From the NCBI RefSeq assembly GCF_001570545.1, contig NZ_BBXD01000011.1, positions 620,001 to 684,000 of the forward strand: a stretch of DNA of 64,000 nucleotides. The letters run 5' to 3'. The notes beneath the pieces are model-generated. The model saw nothing but the letters and a program-made list of their open reading frames with translations. It was not told the DNA's origin and did not search any database. The position numbers and the translations under genes are program-made. Positions 17,516-26,100 of this stretch are shown in pieces. Each line of letters starts with the position of its first letter. The stretch's first letter is position 1. The stretch comes from Herbidospora mongoliensis (GTDB lineage: Bacteria; Actinomycetota; Actinomycetes; Streptosporangiales; Streptosporangiaceae).

Positions 17516-19003
17516 TCAGCCCCGCATGCGCCGCGAGGTGGCGGACGTCCGCCGCGACGGCGTCGCCGCCCGGCGCGTGGTGCCGCCCGCCGACTTGGTG
17601 GTGCGGCGCGCGGTCGAACGCGTGGTGCCGCCGTTCCCCGAGGCCCCGGTCGAGCGGGTCGTGCCCGTGCGCGAACGGGAGGTCGTCCCCGTCGAACGGG
17701 AGGTGGTTCCCGTCGAACGGCTCGCGGGGGTCTTGGAGGCTCCGTTCGAGCGGGCCGCCGAGGTCCGCGAGGTCCCGGTCGAACGGGCCGCCGACGTCTT
17801 GGCAGTCCCGTTCGAACGCGCGGCCGAGGTCCGAGAAGTACCGGTCGAGCGAGCCGCCGCGGTCCGCGAGGTACCCGTCGAGCGGGCCGTCGAAGTCCGG
17901 GAGGTCCCGGTCGAGCGAGCCGCCGGAGTCCGCGTGGTTCCCGTCGAGCGGGCGCCGGTGGTGCGCGACGTGGTCGAACGGCCGGCGGTCGAACGGCTCG
18001 CCGGCGTTCGCGAGGTGCCCGTCGAGCGGGCGCCGGTGGTGCGCGACGTGGTCGTGCGGCCGGTCGTGCTCCTCGACGTACCGGTGGAAGCCGCCTTGCG
18101 CCCACCCGTGGCGGTCGTCCGGGACGAACTGCGGTTCGGGGTGGTCTTCGTGGTGGCCCTGCGTGCGGCGCTGCGGGTGGCGCCCGTGGTGGCGCGGGCG
18201 GTGCGGGGCCTCGACGAGGCGGCAGTGGTGCGGCGCGCGCCGGTGCGGGAAGTGGTGCGGGACGACGGCATCGCCATCATCTCCGCGGCCAGGGCGCCGC
18301 CGATGATGCCCGCCTCGTTCAGCAGCTTGGCCGGGACGACCTTGGTACGCAGGTCGACCATCGGCATGAACTTGTCGCTCTTCTTGCTGATTCCGCCGCC
18401 GACGACCATCAGGGCGGGGCTGAAGAGCATTTCCATGTGGCGCAGGTACTGGCCGATGCGCTTGGCGTATTTGTCCCATGACATGTCGCGTTTGTCGCGG
18501 GCGGCGTCGGACGCCCTCGACTCGGCTTCCTTACCCTTGAGTTCGATATGACCGAACTCGGTGTTGGGCACCAGCTTGCCGCCCATGAAGAGCGCACTGC
18601 CGATGCCGGTGCCGATGGTGAGGACCAGGACGACGCCCTGGTTGTTCTTTCCGGCGCCGAAGGCCATCTCCGCCATGCCGGCGGCGTCGGCGTCGTTGAT
18701 GACCATGACGCTCTTGAGCTTCTTGCCGAAGAGCTTCTGCGCGTTGACGCCGATCCACGACTTGTCGACGTTCGCGGCCGAGCGGATCTCTCCGTCGACC
18801 ACCACCCCCGGGAAGGTGACGCCTACCGGGCCGGTCCACTTGAAGTGGTCGACGAGCTGGGACACGACCTCCGCGATCGCCTTCGGCGTGGCCGGCTGCG
18901 GGGTCGGAATTCGGAGGCGCTCCGCCATGAGTTCGCCCGTTTTCGTGTCAACGGGCGCTCCCTTGATTCCGGAGCCGCCGATGTCGATGCCGAGAACGTT
19001 CAT
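17516..19003 (-). CDS. ppgK: polyphosphate glucokinase with a long basic low-complexity tail
   Basis: 495 residues. The first 245 or so are a complete ROK-type polyphosphate/ATP glucokinase: [61 protein letters not shown] and NTEFGHIEL. It phosphorylates glucose using polyphosphate. Known enzymes end near residue 250-265. Here about 248 more residues follow, built only from Arg, Lys, Ser, Thr, Ala, Gly, Pro and Asn with one Met near the end; there is no acidic, aromatic or branched aliphatic residue. Seven 11-residue repeats of the type [11 protein letters not shown] sit in its middle. The start at 19003 ([10 protein letters not shown]) is fixed by the family. The tail may bind polyphosphate or nucleic acid (inference). 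Confidence 0.9.
   Translation of the reverse strand: MNVLGIDIGGSGIKGAPVDTKTGELMAERLRIPTPQPATPKAIAEVVSQLVDHFKWTGPVGVTFPGVVVDGEIRSAANVDKSWIGVNAQKLFGKKLKSVMVINDADAAGMAEMAFGAGKNNQGVVLVLTIGTGIGSALFMGGKLVPNTEFGHIELKGKEAESRASDAARDKRDMSWDKYAKRIGQYLRHMEMLFSPALMVVGGGISKKSDKFMPMVDLRTKVVPAKLLNEAGIIGGALAAEMMAMPSSRTTSRTGARRTTAASSRPRTARATTGATRSAARRATTKTTPNRSSSRTTATGGRKAASTGTSRSTTGRTTTSRTTGARSTGTSRTPASRSTAGRSTTSRTTGARSTGTTRTPAARSTGTSRTSTARSTGTSRTAAARSTGTSRTSAARSNGTAKTSAARSTGTSRTSAARSNGASKTPASRSTGTTSRSTGTTSRSRTGTTRSTGASGNGGTTRSTARRTTKSAGGTTRRAATPSRRTSATSRRMRG
17725..17958 (-). repeat. tandem 33-bp repeats encoding 11-residue Arg/Ser/Thr units
   Basis: Seven consecutive units of about 33 bp inside ppgK encode variants of [11 protein letters not shown] (Thr/Asn at the fourth position, Pro/Ser/Ala near the end). 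Looser copies continue on both sides to about 17640 and 18060. The units differ at synonymous and non-synonymous sites, so the array is not a recent duplication. Confidence 0.8.
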
Positions 19004-19240
19004 ACTCGGAGCGTTACCCGGAAGTAACACCCTCATTCCCCCATACCAGCGCCTCCGGCTCGGGTAACGGACGCCACGCGGTCGGTCGCGTCCGGTTTCG
19101 CGGAAAAACGCGGGACGTGATTTTCTCGCTGAGCACGAGGTTTCCGATGACCACGCGGTTGGTCGCTCCACCTTCCCCCGGGGCGCGCGCCTCCCGTGCA
19201 TGGTCGGCCGATTCCGGGAACGGGCTTGACCATCCCAAGA

Positions 19241-19272
19241 GAGAACCGCCGGGCGCCGACCCGGCGGTTCTC
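19241..19272. terminator. strong hairpin after the glycanase gene
   Basis: GAGAACCGCCGGG (19241-19253), a 6-base loop and CCCGGCGGTTCTC (19260-19272) form a perfect 13-bp stem 25 bases past the stop of the minus-strand glycanase. The rest of the 293-bp gap between ppgK and this gene (19004-19296) shows no gene; it must hold the ppgK promoter. Confidence 0.75.
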
Positions 19273-19296
19273 CCAGCGGTTCTCCTGATGGAGGCG

Positions 19297-22200
19297 TTAG
19301 ACGTACACCCCGAACTCCCAGAGCGAGTAGCCCCACGGTGTGCCGCGCTGCGTCATCTCCACGCGGACGTATCGGGCGGTCGCCGTCAGGTTCAGGCTGT
19401 CGAAGCCGCCGTCACCCGTCGTGGTCGCGAACGACTCGGTCCACGTGGTTCCGTTGGTGCTGGTCAGGATCTTGTACGACTTCCCGAACGCCCCTTCCCA
19501 GCCCAGCTGCACGTGCTTGACCGCCTGGTTGGAACCCAGGTCGACCTGGATCCACTGCGGGTCGGCCCACTCGCTGGCCCAGCGCGAGGTGTAGCTGCCG
19601 TCGGTCGCCCGCGCGGGGTTGAACGGGCCGCCGTCGCCGGTCGCCTGGAAGGTCGACGCGGTGGTGGTCTTGCCGACGGCCACGTTGGTGCCGGGAGCCG
19701 TCGGCGGCGTGACGCGGAACGACTTCGTCTCGATGCCGACGTTGCCGTGGCCGTCGTAGGCGTAGACGTAGACCTTCCAGACGCCCATGGCCTGCGGCGC
19801 CGTCACCGAGAAGCGGCCCGGGGCCGTCTCGGTGAAGCGCACGTGGTCGAAGCCGCGGTTCCCGTTGACGTGCTTGTTGGAGAACATCAGGTTGTAGCGG
19901 ATCAGGTCGCCGTTCGGGTCGGTCGTGCCGGTCTCCACGACGAACTGCGAGCCCGCAGGGACGGCCGTCTGGTTCTGGACCGTCATGGAGTTGATCTCCG
20001 GCGGGGTGTTCGCCGACGCGGTGCCGGTGTAGGCCCGCTTCAGCGAGTGGTAGCCGTGCCTGCGCCAGCCGCCCGTGTAGGTGTTGAGCCAGACGCCGCC
20101 GAAGTCGTTCTCCAGGCCGTAGTGGAACTGGGTGGCGCCCAGCGCCACGCCCGTGTGGTTGTGGATGGCGTCGTAGCTGGCGGTGTACATGTCGCGCTTC
20201 TGCAGGTCGGTCGGCTCGGTCGGCACCCCGTTGACGTCGTTGGGCACCTCCCACTCGCCGTCGGGGCCCGCCTCGGTGACGATGTAGGGCTTGGTGTAGT
20301 TGCCGGCGATCCAGTCGGTGCGGACCGTGTGGATCGCGCCGTAGGAGTTGACCGCCAGCAGGTCGAGGGCGGGCGAGTGGGCCTTGTAGTAGGTCCAGGC
20401 GAAGGTGTAGGCGTCCGTCGAGGTCACCGGGTGGTTGGGGTCGGCGGCCTTGATGGCCACGGCCACCTCGTTGACGAACTGGGCGTAGGCGATCCGGCGC
20501 GCCTCGACCGTGGCGGCCGGGAGCCCGTGGTCCTGCATGGTGAGGATGACCTCGTTGCCGACGTCCCACATCAAGACGCCCTGGCGGCCCTTCAGCGCGT
20601 TCACCCGGGCCACGATCTCGGCCTTCACGGCGGTCTTGTACGCCGTGTCGTTCACGTAGTCGGTCCCCTGGTTGAGCCAGTGGCCGACGATCACCTTCAT
20701 GCCGTGCTGGGCGGCCTTGTCGAGCAGGGCCGGGGTGGCGTCGTCCACGCCCCAGATGCGGATCGTGTTGACGCCCATGTTCTTCAGGTCACGGATGTAG
20801 CCGTCGGCGGCGCCCTGCGGCGGGCCGTACGTGATGCCCTTGACCTCCCACGGCTGGCCGTTCACCTGGAGCTGCCAGTTGCCCTGGGTGCCGGTGACGC
20901 GGACGACCGAGGGCCCGGCCGGGGTGGCGGGGTCGGTCAGCGGCGCGGGGTTGCCGCCGGTCTGGCGGGCGACCTGGACCCAGTCGACGCTCAGCACGCC
21001 CCCCGGCGTGGTCGCGGCCGTCGGGGTCGTCTGACCGGCCAGCGCGTTCGGCAGCGAGCCGCCGATGGCCAGGTCGAGGCGCAGGTAGAAGCCATGGTGA
21101 ATGGCCGCCTGCCAGGCCGCCACGCCGACCTGGGACTCCCTGATGACCCAGGTCTGCCGGCCGTCGAGGTAGAACCTGATCTCCTCGTCGGACTTGGTGC
21201 GGTCGATGATCTGCGTGTACTCGTGGTAGCCGGTCTGGCATCCCGTACACGAGGCGAAACCGCTGGTCCGGCCGTCGTACTCGTTGCAGACGCCCTGCGG
21301 CGCGGTGCCGCAGTGGAGGGTCTGGGCGAGCTGGCTACGGCCGTTGACGTTGGTCATGATGTCGGTCTCGCCGACACCGGGCCAGTTGGTGTAGCTGCCA
21401 CGGTAGGCGGCTCCGGTGGCACGGAAGCCGGGCCAGTAGCCGAGGGCGCCCGCGACGTCGGGCTGCTTGAGCCGGGCGCTGAACCGCAGCATCGAGCCGG
21501 GCTGCGGGGCGAAGTCGGTGCGCTGGGTCTCGACGCGACCGGAGGTCCAGGCTCCCGCCCCGTCCCTGAGCGCCTTGATCTCCAGGAAGCCCTGGCCGTT
21601 GAGGGCGACGTTCGCCGTGGAGGCGCTCATCGTCTCGACCTCGCCGGTGCCCCAGTTGGCGGCGCCGCCGGGGTACTGGGTGCCGGTGCGCAGGAGCCAG
21701 TTGGCCGCCGACGGTGAGGTGCCGGTGGCGCCGGTGAAGTCGTCACGCCAGACCTCGGTCCAGTCGCCGGGCTCGGGCTCCTCCGGTTCCTGGGTTCCGC
21801 CGCCCGAGTAGACGGCCATCTCCCAGAGGCTGTAGCCCCAGCCGGAGTTGCGGGCGGTGCCGTGCATGCGGATGTAGCGTCCGGTCCCGCTGACGTTGAC
21901 GGTCTGGGTGCCGCCGGTGCCTGTCGTGGTGCTGTGGAGGTCGGTCCAGGTCGAGCCGTTGGTGCTCGACTGGATCTTGTACGCGGTCGCGTACGCCCCC
22001 TCCCAGGTCAGCACCACCTTGCAGACCGGCAGCGCCGAACCCAGGTCGACCTGGAGCCACTGCGGGTCGCTGTAGGCGCTGGACCAGCGGGTGGCCGCCG
22101 AGCCGTCGAACGCGGCGCTCGCGGGGGTGCCGGCGTTCTCCAGGCTGGAGGCCGTCGCGGTCTTGCCCTGGGCGACGTTGGCCGTGCCGCAGGTGCCGCC

Positions 22201-22686
22201 CGGGTCGGTGGTCCCACCGGGGCCGAAGACCTGGAACTCCCAGAGCGAGTAGCCGTAGCCGGTGCCGCGCTGGGTGCCGTGGAGGCGGACGTACCGCCCC
22301 GAACCCGTCACGGGCAGCGTCTGCACGCCTCCCGTTCCGGTCGTGGTCGAGTAGATGTTGGTCCAGGTCGTGCCGTTGTCGCTGGTCTGGATGGTGAAGG
22401 CGCGGCCGTAGGCGGACTCCCAGTGGAGGACGACCTGGTTGATCTGCTTGGTGGAGCCGAGGTCGGCCTGGATCCACTGCGGGTCGCTGAAGTTGGACGC
22501 CCAGCGGGTGGTCAGGTCGCCGTCGAAGGCGGCGCCGGGGACGAAGGCTCCGCCCTCGGAGGAGGAGGCGGTGGCGGGCTTGCCCTGCGAGATCGGCGGG
22601 TCGGCGGCCGCCGCCGGCGGGGTGACGGCCAGCCCGGTCGCGAGGAGCGCGACCAGAGTGGCGATGAACAGACCTAAGCGGGACAC
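19297..22686 (-). CDS. secreted multidomain glycan-binding/hydrolase protein (F5/8C x2, GH16, GH2-like barrel, F5/8C)
   Basis: 1129 residues. A signal peptide (about 1-28) is followed by two F5/8 type C (discoidin/CBM32-like) modules at about 30-155 and 165-295, a GH16 jelly roll at about 305-610, a GH2-like TIM barrel at about 620-895 (acid/base Glu in MWDVGNEV, nucleophile Glu in IVTEAGP), an Ig-like domain and a third F5/8C module at about 1000-1129. The GH16 catalytic motif reads GETDIMTN at 439-446, so the usual third Glu of E-x-D-x-x-E is Thr445; this domain may be inactive or binding-only. Beta-glucans are likely targets (inference). The gene is preceded by a LacI-type operator and a TTGACA promoter. 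Confidence 0.85.
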   Translation of the reverse strand: MSRLGLFIATLVALLATGLAVTPPAAAADPPISQGKPATASSSEGGAFVPGAAFDGDLTTRWASNFSDPQWIQADLGSTKQINQVVLHWESAYGRAFTIQTSDNGTTWTNIYSTTTGTGGVQTLPVTGSGRYVRLHGTQRGTGYGYSLWEFQVFGPGGTTDPGGTCGTANVAQGKTATASSLENAGTPASAAFDGSAATRWSSAYSDPQWLQVDLGSALPVCKVVLTWEGAYATAYKIQSSTNGSTWTDLHSTTTGTGGTQTVNVSGTGRYIRMHGTARNSGWGYSLWEMAVYSGGGTQEPEEPEPGDWTEVWRDDFTGATGTSPSAANWLLRTGTQYPGGAANWGTGEVETMSASTANVALNGQGFLEIKALRDGAGAWTSGRVETQRTDFAPQPGSMLRFSARLKQPDVAGALGYWPGFRATGAAYRGSYTNWPGVGETDIMTNVNGRSQLAQTLHCGTAPQGVCNEYDGRTSGFASCTGCQTGYHEYTQIIDRTKSDEEIRFYLDGRQTWVIRESQVGVAAWQAAIHHGFYLRLDLAIGGSLPNALAGQTTPTAATTPGGVLSVDWVQVARQTGGNPAPLTDPATPAGPSVVRVTGTQGNWQLQVNGQPWEVKGITYGPPQGAADGYIRDLKNMGVNTIRIWGVDDATPALLDKAAQHGMKVIVGHWLNQGTDYVNDTAYKTAVKAEIVARVNALKGRQGVLMWDVGNEVILTMQDHGLPAATVEARRIAYAQFVNEVAVAIKAADPNHPVTSTDAYTFAWTYYKAHSPALDLLAVNSYGAIHTVRTDWIAGNYTKPYIVTEAGPDGEWEVPNDVNGVPTEPTDLQKRDMYTASYDAIHNHTGVALGATQFHYGLENDFGGVWLNTYTGGWRRHGYHSLKRAYTGTASANTPPEINSMTVQNQTAVPAGSQFVVETGTTDPNGDLIRYNLMFSNKHVNGNRGFDHVRFTETAPGRFSVTAPQAMGVWKVYVYAYDGHGNVGIETKSFRVTPPTAPGTNVAVGKTTTASTFQATGDGGPFNPARATDGSYTSRWASEWADPQWIQVDLGSNQAVKHVQLGWEGAFGKSYKILTSTNGTTWTESFATTTGDGGFDSLNLTATARYVRVEMTQRGTPWGYSLWEFGVYV

Positions 22687-22720
22687 GGCCGCTCCTTGGG
22701 GGGTGAAGGGGCTTCACGGT

Positions 22721-22736
22721 TGGAGAGCGCTCTCCA
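22721..22736. promoter_or_regulatory. LacI-family operator, glycanase promoter
   Basis: TGGAGAGCGCTCTCCA is a perfect 16-bp palindrome (18 bp with flanking T/A) 35 bases upstream of the glycanase start and 7 bases past its -10. The central CG and the GGAG-CGCT-CTCC form are typical LacI-family operators. The same sequence recurs at 33020 and 36513. Confidence 0.85.
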
Positions 22737-22743
22737 AATCAAG

Positions 22744-22773
22744 AGACTCGCTTGGGCGGCTGACAGGTGTCAA
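22744..22773 (-). promoter_or_regulatory. promoter of the glycanase gene
   Basis: On the minus strand TTGACA (22773-22768), an 18-base spacer and GAGTCT (22749-22744) fit a housekeeping promoter directed at the gene starting at 22686. The operator at 22721-22736 covers the expected transcription start. Confidence 0.6.
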
Positions 22774-22840
22774 GGGCCCAATCCCCCTCGGGGAAACACC
22801 CCGGAAACACCTGGAGGGCCCGAAGGGGTGGATAGACGCA

Positions 22841-22860
22841 GGTGGAGAGCGCTCTCCACC
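22841..22860. promoter_or_regulatory. second, upstream LacI-family operator
   Basis: GGTGGAGAGCGCTCTCCACC is a perfect 20-bp palindrome, centred 122 bp from the operator at 22721-22736. Paired operators at this distance are commonly used for repression by DNA looping. It also faces the NRPS promoter about 170 bp away. The 477-bp gap between the glycanase and the NRPS (22687-23163) holds only these regulatory sites. Confidence 0.8.
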
Positions 22861-23022
22861 TGCTTGGACCGATACCGGAAACATCCGCATTGACCAGCAG
22901 TAATTCCGAATCTGACGACGCCCGGACCGGTTCCGGGCTGTCAAGTGCCCGGCGGGAATCGGGGGTGAAACTGCAGGCCGTTACCACGACGTCATGAAAC
23001 GTAATGAAATATCGCCTTTTCC

Positions 23023-23052
23023 TTGACCCCTCCAAAAACGCGTCCATAGCCT
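23023..23052 (+). promoter_or_regulatory. promoter of the NRPS operon
   Basis: TTGACC (23023-23028), 18-base spacer, TAGCCT (23047-23052). The predicted transcription start near 23060 is directly before the CebR-type operator, leaving a leader of about 100 bases. Confidence 0.6.
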
Positions 23053-23067
23053 CACAGGAGGGCGTAG

Positions 23068-23081
23068 TGGGAGCGCTCCCA
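23068..23081. promoter_or_regulatory. CebR-type operator of the NRPS operon
   Basis: TGGGAGCGCTCCCA is identical to the published consensus operator of CebR, the cello-oligosaccharide-sensing LacI repressor of Streptomyces. It sits about 10-25 bases downstream of the predicted start of transcription, a classic roadblock position. No lacI-type gene is in this window. Confidence 0.8.
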
Positions 23082-23163
23082 AATCGTCGCGGGGAGCGCG
23101 GGTTCGTGCTGTCCGCCGCGAATCCGCCCCGAAGCAGGGCCTCTACGAATCCGGAGCAATCTG

Positions 23164-26100
23164 TTGACCAGTCTCTCCCCGGCCAAGCAGGCACTTCTCG
23201 CTCGAAGGCTGCGACGCCGGACCGTGGCCGAGACCATCGCCCCGCGTTCTCCCGAGGTCGCTCCACCTCTGTCCCACGCGCAGGAACGCCTGTGGTTCCT
23301 GGAGCACTACCGGGCCGGGACGACGGCGTACATGATCCCCTTCACCGTCCGCCTCTCGGGCGCCCTCGACGAGAGCGCCTTCGCGGCCGCGGTGACGGAG
23401 GTGTCGCGGCGGCACGAGAGCCTGCGCATGCGCTTCCTCGCCTCGGACGACGGGATCCCCGAGGTGGTCGTCGACGAGGAGCCGTCGACCGAGTTCAGGT
23501 CGGTCGAGGCGGCGTCCGAGCAGGCGGCCCAGGAGCTGATCACCGCGGCCCTCTCCCGCCCCTTCGACCTGTCGGCCGGGGGGCTGCTCCGGGTTCTTCT
23601 CGTACGACTCGCTCCCGACGACCACGTCCTGCTGATGGCCGCCCACCACGCGGTGACCGACGGCTGGTCGGGCGAGATCCTGCTGCGCGAACTGCTGACC
23701 CTGCACGCGGGCGACGCGCTCGACCCGCTGCCGATCCAGTACGGCGACTACGCCCTGTGGGAACGCACCCGCGACCACAGGGGCGACCTCGCCTACTGGA
23801 GGGCGCGGCTGGCCGGGGTGCCGCCGCTGGAGCTGCCGCTCGACCTGCCCCGCCCGGCCGAGCAGACGACCACCGGGCGAGGCCATCGCTTCCAGCTGGA
23901 CCCCGACCTGCTGACCCGGTTCACCGACCGGGGCGTGACGCCCTACATGGTCATGCTGGCCGCGCTCCAGATCACCCTCGGCAAGTGGTCGGGGCAGCGC
24001 GACTTCGCCGTCGGCTCCCCCGTGAGCGGACGCCCCCTCCCCGAACTCGAAGCCCTCGCCGGCATGTTCGTCAACACCCTTCCCCTGCGGGCCGACCTGT
24101 CCGGCGATCCGTCGTTCGAGGACCTCCTGCTACGGGTCCGGGACTCCTGCCTGGACGCCTACGCCCACCAGGAGGTGCCGTTCGACAAGCTGGTCGGCGA
24201 GCTGAAGGTCGAACGCGACGTGAGCCGGTCGGCGGTGTTCCAGGTCCTGCTGGCGGTGCAGAACTACGAGCCGCCGGGTGACCACGGGCTGAAGGTGTCC
24301 GCGTTCCACCCGGAGGTGACGGTCAGCCGCTTCGACCTGGCCTTCTACCTGTGGCAGGGCGACGGCCTGGTCATCTACAACCCCGACCTGTTCCGGCCGG
24401 AGACCGTCACCCGGCTGACCGAGTCGCTGACGGCCGTCCTGCGCACCGCGCCCGCGACGCCGCTGTCGCAGGTGGCCTGGGTTCCCGACGCCGCCCAGGT
24501 GCTGGCCCTCGGCGTCGCCGCCCCGGCCGAGCCGCTTCCCGCGCGGCTGCTGCACGAGCTGCTCCCGGTCAGCGACGCCCCGGCGGTGGTGTTCGGGGGC
24601 GATGTGGTGACGTACCGGGAACTGGACCTTCAGGCCAACCGGATGGCCCACCGGCTCCACTCTTCGGGTGTACGCCCCGGCGACCGGGTGGCGGTCTGCC
24701 TCGAACAGTCGACCGGCCTGGCGGTCGCGCTCCTCGGGGTGCTGAAGGCCGGGGCCGCCTATGTGCCGCTCGACCCGGAGCAGCCGGACGACCGGCTGGC
24801 CTACCTGATCGCCGACTCGGGCGTCCGCGTCTCGATCACCGGACGCGGGTTGCCCGGCGACACCGTCGAGATCGCCGCGACCGCCGGTTCCCACGACGCT
24901 CTTCCGCCCCACCCGCCGGTCACCGGGGTGACGCCCGACGACCTCGCCTACGTGATCTACACCTCGGGGACGACCGGCCGCCCCAAGGGCGTGGCGGTGC
25001 AGCACCGGGAGGTGCTGACCTACCTCTCCGGGGTGCGGGAGCGGTTCGGGATCCAGGACGGGAAGGTCTTCGCGCTGCCGCAGTCGCTGGCCTTCGACTT
25101 CGGGGTGACGATCTTCTACCTGTCGCTGATGACAGGAGGCACCCTGCACCTGATCCCGCCGAAGTCCACCGATCCGTGGCCGGTCCGCCCCGACTACCTG
25201 AAGATGACGCCCTCGCACCTGGCGGCGCTGGACGTCGAGCTCCCGAAGGAGCTGCTCATCCTGGGCGGCGAGGCGTCGACCATCGGCTGGGCCAGTGAGC
25301 TGGCAGAACACTGCAGGGTGATCAACCACTACGGCCCCACCGAGGCCACTGTGGGCGTGACGACCTTCGAGGTCCCGGCCGGCCTGACCGGGCAGGCGAC
25401 CCTGCCGATCGGCAGGCCGCTGCCGGGCGCGCGGGTCTACGTCCTCGACGAGCACATGCGGCCGGTCCCGGCCGGGGTGACGGGTGAGATCTTCCTCGGC
25501 GGCGACCGGCTGGCGCGCGGCTACCTCGGCAAGCCCGCGCTCACGGCGGAGAAGTTCGTGCCCGACCCGTTCGGGCCTCCCGGGTCCCGCGTCTACCGGA
25601 CCGGCGACCTGGGGCGGTGGACCGGCGACGGGGTGCTGCAGTTCCTCGGCCGGCGCGACCTGCAGGTCAAGATCCGCGGCTACCGGGTCGAGCTGAGCGA
25701 GGTCGAGACGGTGCTCGCCGAGCATCCCGGCGTGCTCCAGGCCGTGGTGGAGCTGCGCGACCAGCGGTTGGTCGCCTATCTGGTCGGCGACGACATCCCG
25801 GCCGCCGACGTGCGGACCTGGGCGAAGACCAGGCTCCCCGACTACATGGTCCCGGCCCGGTGGGTGTGGCTCGACGCCCTGCCGCTCAAGTCCCACGGCA
25901 AGGTCGACCGCGCGGCGCTGCCCTCGGCCGACGAGCCCCCGGCGACCGGCCTGGTCGAGCCGGAGACGGAGGCCGAGACCACGATCGCCGCGATCTGGGC
26001 CTCGGTGCTGGGCCTGGAACGGGTCGGCGTGACCGACGACTTCTTCGACCTCGGCGGGCATTCGCTGCTCGCCATGCAGGTCGTGGCCCGGATGCGTAAA

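Noticed and set aside
17526-18551. A long plus-strand frame antisense to ppgK with Val-Glu-Arg-Ala repeats
   Set aside because: It is the mirror of the Arg/Ser/Thr repeat tail; 33-bp repeats with no stop in one frame keep other frames open too. The minus-strand frame carries the enzyme and has the expected start.
19117-21717. Very long plus-strand frame opposite the glycanase
   Set aside because: Antisense to a gene with clear domains; no family, no ribosome binding site, composition typical of high-GC shadow frames.
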